A model generated the notes under the pieces. The model was given only the letters and a program-made list of their open reading frames with translations, made no database searches and had not been told where the DNA came from. Made by a program: the position numbers and the translations under genes. 64,000 nt of DNA from Yersinia rochesterensis. Lineage in GTDB: Bacteria; Pseudomonadota; Gammaproteobacteria; Enterobacterales; Enterobacteriaceae. Position 1 is the stretch's first letter; every line of letters starts with the position of its first letter. The stretch spans positions 3,224,001 to 3,288,000 of the forward strand of contig NZ_CP032482.1 in the NCBI RefSeq assembly GCF_003600645.1, written 5' to 3'. Shown here piece by piece: positions 59,984 through 64,000 of this stretch.

Positions 59984-60211
59984 TTAGAGAATGCGATATT
60001 GCTCCAATGCTTTCTGGCGCGCAGCCTCTTTAGCTAACCGTTTTTTGCGTGAATCACAAGGCTCGGGGCAATCACACACTTTTTCCATTCCCAAAGCCCC
60101 AATACCTCCGCAACTGCCCTGCAAGGTTTTACGTTTTACGATATAACCCAGTGACAATCCCGCGATGGCTAAGAGAAAAAAAACAAAAGACGCGATAAAA
60201 ACAGTCAACAT
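59984..60211 (-). CDS. nqrM: Na+-NQR maturation protein NqrM
   Basis: 75 residues (DUF539). One N-terminal membrane helix (about 3-24) and a cysteine-rich tail: CGGIGALGMEKVCDCPEPC (about 34-52) has four cysteines. NqrM is needed to insert the iron centre between NqrD and NqrE. It sits downstream of apbE at the end of the nqr operon, as in other gamma-proteobacteria. Confidence 0.92.
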   Translation of the reverse strand: MLTVFIASFVFFLLAIAGLSLGYIVKRKTLQGSCGGIGALGMEKVCDCPEPCDSRKKRLAKEAARQKALEQYRIL

Positions 60212-60223
60212 AATCTTCTCCTA

Positions 60224-61261
60224 TCAAAGCCGCTTTTGTAGATACGGTTTGAATGACTCAGAAGAGTGTTCCTCAAAGCCTTCATCAGTTTTGACTATCA
60301 TAAACACCGGAATACCCAGCAAATTAGCCAATGCCATCCCGCGTTCTGGCCCAAGGACACCTAACCCCGTCGAGAGCCCGTCGGCCGTCATACAACTCGG
60401 ATCTAAAACCGTAATTGAGACTAAACGATGGTTAATTGGCCGACCTGTTTTGGGATCAATGGTATGTGAGTAACGCACACCATTTTGCTCAAAATAATTA
60501 CGATAATCACCAGAGGTGGCTACCGCCATGCGACCAGGTTCGATAACCTCTTGAGTACTTTGTGAGGAGCCGGCAACAGGTTTTTCAATTGCGATGCGCC
60601 AAGGTTTATTTTCCCCATTATTACCCCGGGTCCGGACTTCCCCGCCAATATCGACCATATAGTTATCGATATTCTTCGCTTCCAAATATTCAGCAACCAC
60701 ATCTACGCCATACCCTTTAGCTATAGCAGAAAGATCGACATACAGCTCGGGAATGCGTTTTACCAAGGCACCATTTTCTACTGCCAAATTATCAATGCCA
60801 ACCCATTCCTGGCGTTTAGCAATTTCAGCATCTGTCGGCACCACATTTGGCCGCCCTTCAGGGCCAAAGCCCCATAGATTAACCAATGGCCCGACCGTCA
60901 CATCCAGCGCCCCATCAGTCAAACGGTTAATACGGATAGCCTCCCGTACCACTTTGGCTGTCGCGGCTGAAACAGGAAATGCCGTATTCACTTTCTGACT
61001 TTTGTTGAAACGGCTCAATTCAGAGTTTGGCCGGTACGTCGACATTTGATCATTAACCTGTTCCAGCTTGCGGTCTATTTCCTGCTGTAGCTGCTCCGGG
61101 CTGAGAGTTTTTGAGTCACTCATATACTTAATTGAATATGAGGTGCCCATGGTTTTACCTTCGAGATTGATTTGCTCAGGGCCACAACCCGTTAGCAGCA
61201 AAACGCCCACCGCAGCCATCAACCAATGCATTATATGTCTTCGCGCTATATGTCTTCGCAC
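60224..61261 (-). CDS. apbE: FAD:protein FMN transferase ApbE
   Basis: Periplasmic lipoprotein, about 345 residues, that attaches FMN from FAD to threonines of NqrB and NqrC. The signal peptide ends in the lipobox LLTGC (cysteine near residue 26 from this start). Catalytic-domain blocks: GTSYSIKYM, VDLSAIAKGYGVD (about 177-190), GGEVRTRG and SHTIDPKTGRP (about 275-285). The start is uncertain: a TTG at 61282, a GTG at 61261 (behind GGGGA) and an ATG at 61231 are all in frame. A 15-bp tandem duplication (CGAAGACATATA core) sits between the last two. Confidence 0.92.
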   Translation of the reverse strand: MRRHIARRHIMHWLMAAVGVLLLTGCGPEQINLEGKTMGTSYSIKYMSDSKTLSPEQLQQEIDRKLEQVNDQMSTYRPNSELSRFNKSQKVNTAFPVSAATAKVVREAIRINRLTDGALDVTVGPLVNLWGFGPEGRPNVVPTDAEIAKRQEWVGIDNLAVENGALVKRIPELYVDLSAIAKGYGVDVVAEYLEAKNIDNYMVDIGGEVRTRGNNGENKPWRIAIEKPVAGSSQSTQEVIEPGRMAVATSGDYRNYFEQNGVRYSHTIDPKTGRPINHRLVSITVLDPSCMTADGLSTGLGVLGPERGMALANLLGIPVFMIVKTDEGFEEHSSESFKPYLQKRL

Positions 61262-61300
61262 AATATCCCCAATTGCAGTCAAAACCCGAGTGGCGGCAAA

Positions 61301-62524
61301 TCAGCCACCGAAGTCGTCGAGCATAATGTTTTCATCTTCCACACCAAGGTCTTTTAACATCTTGATGACTGCCGCATTCATCATTGGCGGGCCACACATA
61401 TAGAATTCACAATCTTCAGGTGCCGGATGATTTTTAAGATAATTTTCTAATAACACGTTATGAATGAAGCCGGTATAGCCCGTCCAATTGTCTTCTGGTT
61501 GCGGGTCAGACAAAGCAACATGCCAACGGAAATTATCATTTTCAGCCTGTAACTGATCAAAATCTTCTTCATAGAACATCTCGCGCCGTGAGCGCGCGCC
61601 ATACCAGAAGCTAATCTTGCGCTTAGAATGCAGCCGTTTAAGCTGATCAAAGATATGCGAACGCATAGGCGCCATACCCGCACCACCGCCAATAAAGACC
61701 ATTTCGGCATCAGTATCTTTGGCAAAAAACTCACCAAATGGCCCAGAAATAACGACTTTATCACCCGGTTTCAGTGACCAGATGTAGGAAGACATGATCC
61801 CCGGAGGAGCATCCGGAACTGACGGTGGCGGCGTGGCGATACGCACGTTCAGCATGATAATACCGCGTTCTTCTGGGTAGTTTGCCATGGAATAAGCCCG
61901 CACGGTCGGCTCGGTAACTACTGACTCAAACCGGAACAAATTGAATTTATCCCAGTCGCCGCGATATTCCGCTGGTACATCAAAATCAGCGTATTTTACT
62001 GTATGAGGCTCGGCCTCAATTTGAATAAAGCCCCCAGCACGGAATGGTACAACCTCACCATCAGGAATTTTAAGTTTCAACTCTTTGATAAATGTCGCTT
62101 TATTATCATTAGAGATAACTTCACATTCCCACTTTTTCACCCCAAAGATTTCTTCCGGCAATTCAATTTTCAGGTTTTGCTTCACACTAACCTGACATGC
62201 TAACCGGCAACCTTCTTTTGCTTCCCGCTTGGAGATATGAGAAAGCTCGGTCGGCAAAATATCCCCGCCGCCTTCTTTGATGGTTACCCGGCACTGCCCA
62301 CAAGAACCGCCACCGCCACACGCAGAGGAAACGAAAATGCCATGGCTGGAAAGCATGTTGAGCAGCTTATCCCCTGCCGGAGCAGTAAAACTTTTATCCG
62401 CATCTTCATTAATATCAACTGTGATATCACCGGTATTCACCAACTTTGACTTGGCAAATAAAATCATCACCGTCAATGCTAGTACAATGAGGGTGAACAT
62501 GACTACGCCCAGAATTATTTCCAT
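61301..62524 (-). CDS. nqrF: Na+-NQR subunit F
   Basis: NADH-oxidising subunit, 407 residues. An N-terminal membrane helix (about 3-24), a 2Fe-2S domain with [10 protein letters not shown] and a later cysteine in CRLAC (about 69-113), an FAD site in [11 protein letters not shown] (about 210) and an NADH domain with [12 protein letters not shown] (about 275-286) and FYMCGPPMM. Passes electrons from NADH through FAD and the iron-sulfur centre into the complex. Confidence 0.97.
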   Translation of the reverse strand: MEIILGVVMFTLIVLALTVMILFAKSKLVNTGDITVDINEDADKSFTAPAGDKLLNMLSSHGIFVSSACGGGGSCGQCRVTIKEGGGDILPTELSHISKREAKEGCRLACQVSVKQNLKIELPEEIFGVKKWECEVISNDNKATFIKELKLKIPDGEVVPFRAGGFIQIEAEPHTVKYADFDVPAEYRGDWDKFNLFRFESVVTEPTVRAYSMANYPEERGIIMLNVRIATPPPSVPDAPPGIMSSYIWSLKPGDKVVISGPFGEFFAKDTDAEMVFIGGGAGMAPMRSHIFDQLKRLHSKRKISFWYGARSRREMFYEEDFDQLQAENDNFRWHVALSDPQPEDNWTGYTGFIHNVLLENYLKNHPAPEDCEFYMCGPPMMNAAVIKMLKDLGVEDENIMLDDFGG

Positions 62525-62539
62525 GAATTATTCCTACCT

Positions 62540-63136
62540 TTATAGGTTTACGCCAGAGAAAGACATAAACCCTAAGGCCATCAATCCGGTGGTGATAAAG
62601 GTGATCCCTAAGCCCTGTAAACCTGCGGGCACATTGGCATATTTCATCTTTTCGCGAATACCCGCTAACGCGACAATCGCCAGCATCCAACCGATACCAG
62701 AGCCAAAGCCATACACAATGGATTCAGGGAAGTTGTAATCACGCTGGGCCATAAATGACACACCGCCGAAAATGGCGCAGTTCACCGTAATCAGTGGCAG
62801 GAAAATACCCAGAGCGTTGTACAGTGCGGGGAAATAGCGATCAAGAATCATCTCCAAAACCTGTACAATGGCAGCAATTACGCCAATAAAAGTGATGAAA
62901 TTCAGGAAGCTGAGATCAACACCTTCAACCAATGCGCCATCTCGCAGAACCAGGTTATAAACCAGATTGTTAGCAGGTACGGAGATGCCCAACACCACTG
63001 TTACTGCAATGCCCAGGCCAAAAGCAGTCGAGACTTTCTTGGAAACCGCGAGGAAAGTACACATCCCCAAGAAGAACGCTAACGCCATATTCTCGACAAA
63101 CACTGCGCGGACGAACAGACTGATGTAATGTTCCAT
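62540..63136 (-). CDS. nqrE: Na+-NQR subunit E
   Basis: 198-residue integral membrane subunit with about six helices, RnfA/NqrE family. It contributes ligands to the intramembrane iron centre with NqrD. Seen: [26 protein letters not shown] (Cys about 26) and [14 protein letters not shown] (Cys about 120). The frame opens two codons earlier (63142), but MEHYISL is the family start. Confidence 0.96.
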   Translation of the reverse strand: MEHYISLFVRAVFVENMALAFFLGMCTFLAVSKKVSTAFGLGIAVTVVLGISVPANNLVYNLVLRDGALVEGVDLSFLNFITFIGVIAAIVQVLEMILDRYFPALYNALGIFLPLITVNCAIFGGVSFMAQRDYNFPESIVYGFGSGIGWMLAIVALAGIREKMKYANVPAGLQGLGITFITTGLMALGFMSFSGVNL

Positions 63137-63142
63137 CGTCAA

Positions 63143-63772
63143 TTACTCCTTCTCAATCTGCGCAGGTTTCAGGGTTCGTAAGCCCCAAATCAGCAAACCA
63201 ATGATAAAGAATGCGCTAGGTGCCAGCAGGAACAATCCATTAGGCTGATACCAACCACCATTCTGGACAGTTTCTAACACTGTTACGCCAAATAATTTAC
63301 CCGAGCCAATCAACTCGCGGACAAAGCCTACCAGCACTAGCACTACGCCATAGCCCAAGCCATTGCCGATGCCATCCATAAAGCTTTCGATTGGCGGGGA
63401 TTTCATTGCATAAGCTTCGGCACGCCCCATCACAATACAGTTAGTGATAATCAGGCCAACAAATACTGAGAGCTGTTTAGATATCTCATAGGCATAGGCC
63501 CGTAGGATCTGATCCACCACAATCACTAGCGAAGCAATAATCACCATTTGAACAATGATGCGCACACTGTTTGGAATATGGTTGCGAATCAGTGAGATGA
63601 AGAAGCTGGAGAACGCCGTAACCAAGGTGACCGCCAGTGTCATCACTAAAGCGGTTTCCAGTTTGGTGGTGACGGCCAGTGCTGAACACACGCCCAGAAT
63701 TTGCAGCGCAATTGGGTTGTTATCAAATAACGGCCCCAATAAAACCCGTTTAATTTCTTTGCTATCAGCCAT
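63143..63772 (-). CDS. nqrD: Na+-NQR subunit D
   Basis: 209-residue membrane subunit with about six helices, RnfE/NqrD family. [17 protein letters not shown] (Cys about 29) and [16 protein letters not shown] (Cys about 112) are the paired iron-ligand regions. The ATG at 63772 overlaps the nqrC stop, with nqrE just after. Confidence 0.96.
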   Translation of the reverse strand: MADSKEIKRVLLGPLFDNNPIALQILGVCSALAVTTKLETALVMTLAVTLVTAFSSFFISLIRNHIPNSVRIIVQMVIIASLVIVVDQILRAYAYEISKQLSVFVGLIITNCIVMGRAEAYAMKSPPIESFMDGIGNGLGYGVVLVLVGFVRELIGSGKLFGVTVLETVQNGGWYQPNGLFLLAPSAFFIIGLLIWGLRTLKPAQIEKE

Positions 63773-64000
63773 TTTTTAACGCCCCTTCGCGTACTTTTTT
63801 CAGGAACGGGCCAAAGCCGTTTTCACCGAGCCAAAAATCAAAGCTGTTTTGTACACCATTGGAGGTCAGCGTTGCGCCGGACAAACCATCTATGGCATGA
63901 GGATCGTTAGCAGGCGCTCGCCCTTTAACAATACGAATAGCCGGTTGCCCTTGATCATCAAATAACCGCTTACCAATCCATTGGTTACGCCAGATAGGGT
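63765..64000 (-). CDS. nqrC: Na+-NQR subunit C, C-terminus (partial)
   Basis: Last 77 residues of NqrC, cut by the window edge. The FMN attachment motif [13 protein letters not shown] is visible; its last threonine carries covalent FMN in studied NqrC proteins and is the target of ApbE encoded downstream. Ends [13 protein letters not shown] with TGA at 63765-63767, overlapping the nqrD start by 8 bases. Confidence 0.95.
   Translation of the reverse strand, partial: PIWRNQWIGKRLFDDQGQPAIRIVKGRAPANDPHAIDGLSGATLTSNGVQNSFDFWLGENGFGPFLKKVREGALKNG

Overview
The window is a chromosomal segment of a gamma-proteobacterium of the order Enterobacterales. Gene order and protein sequences point to the genus Yersinia (phoR-phoB / sbcD-sbcC-mak-rdgC-ppnP-aroL; proA-proB-crl-frsA-gpt; pepD-dinB; nqrC-D-E-F-apbE-nqrM). 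The species cannot be fixed from sequence alone. The polysaccharide locus, which combines glycerol phosphate with L-FucNAc, would fit the Y. kristensenii / Y. enterocolitica group; this is inference. No rRNA, tRNA, CRISPR array or intact insertion sequence was seen.

Layout. (1) 1-10,150: core genes for phosphate signalling (phoR end, phoB with a Pho box), double-strand-end processing (sbcDC), fructokinase (mak), rdgC, ppnP and aroL. A 124-bp tandem repeat array sits between sbcC and mak and supplies the mak stop codon. A 38-codon membrane-peptide ORF lies between ppnP and aroL. (2) 10,380-14,540: accessory genes. They are a decayed TonB-dependent receptor that directly abuts a phospholipid-methyltransferase-like gene, a BhsA/YhcN-type periplasmic protein, a YafE-type methyltransferase, a GNAT acetyltransferase and a small two-helix membrane protein. 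(3) 14,690-24,660: an 8.7-kb gene for a cyclic beta-1,2-glucan synthase (GT84 plus GH94), followed on its upstream side by ycgR, a c-di-GMP-binding flagellar brake. (4) 24,857-32,206: two carbon-source units, namely a PTS phospho-alpha-glucosidase pair with a divergent GntR regulator, and a pseudouridine unit (HTH-kinase psuK, psuG, nucleoside transporter).

(5) 32,670-37,490: conserved proA, proB, crl, frsA and gpt. (6) 38,214-52,396: a strongly AT-rich Wzx/Wzy-type polysaccharide (O-antigen-like) cluster inserted between gpt and pepD, which are adjacent in E. coli. It opens with a JUMPstart/ops element and a 15-bp perfect hairpin. It encodes CDP-glycerol synthesis (tagD-like), a teichoic-acid-type glycerophosphotransferase, four glycosyltransferases, a flippase, a polymerase, the three-enzyme UDP-L-FucNAc pathway (fnlA-B-C), a WbuC-like cupin and a Wzz chain-length regulator. 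No initiating sugar-phosphate transferase is present, so WecA encoded elsewhere probably starts the unit. This cluster is the most interesting part of the window: it predicts a glycerol-phosphate-containing, teichoic-acid-like surface polymer at an unusual locus.

(7) 52,587-58,477: pepD, dinB with a LexA box, a three-gene dehydratase/RidA/YheO-like-regulator operon, and ddlA. (8) 58,894-64,000: a periplasmic glycerophosphodiesterase-like protein that lacks key metal and acid/base residues, then the 3' half of the Na+-NQR operon with its maturation genes apbE and nqrM.
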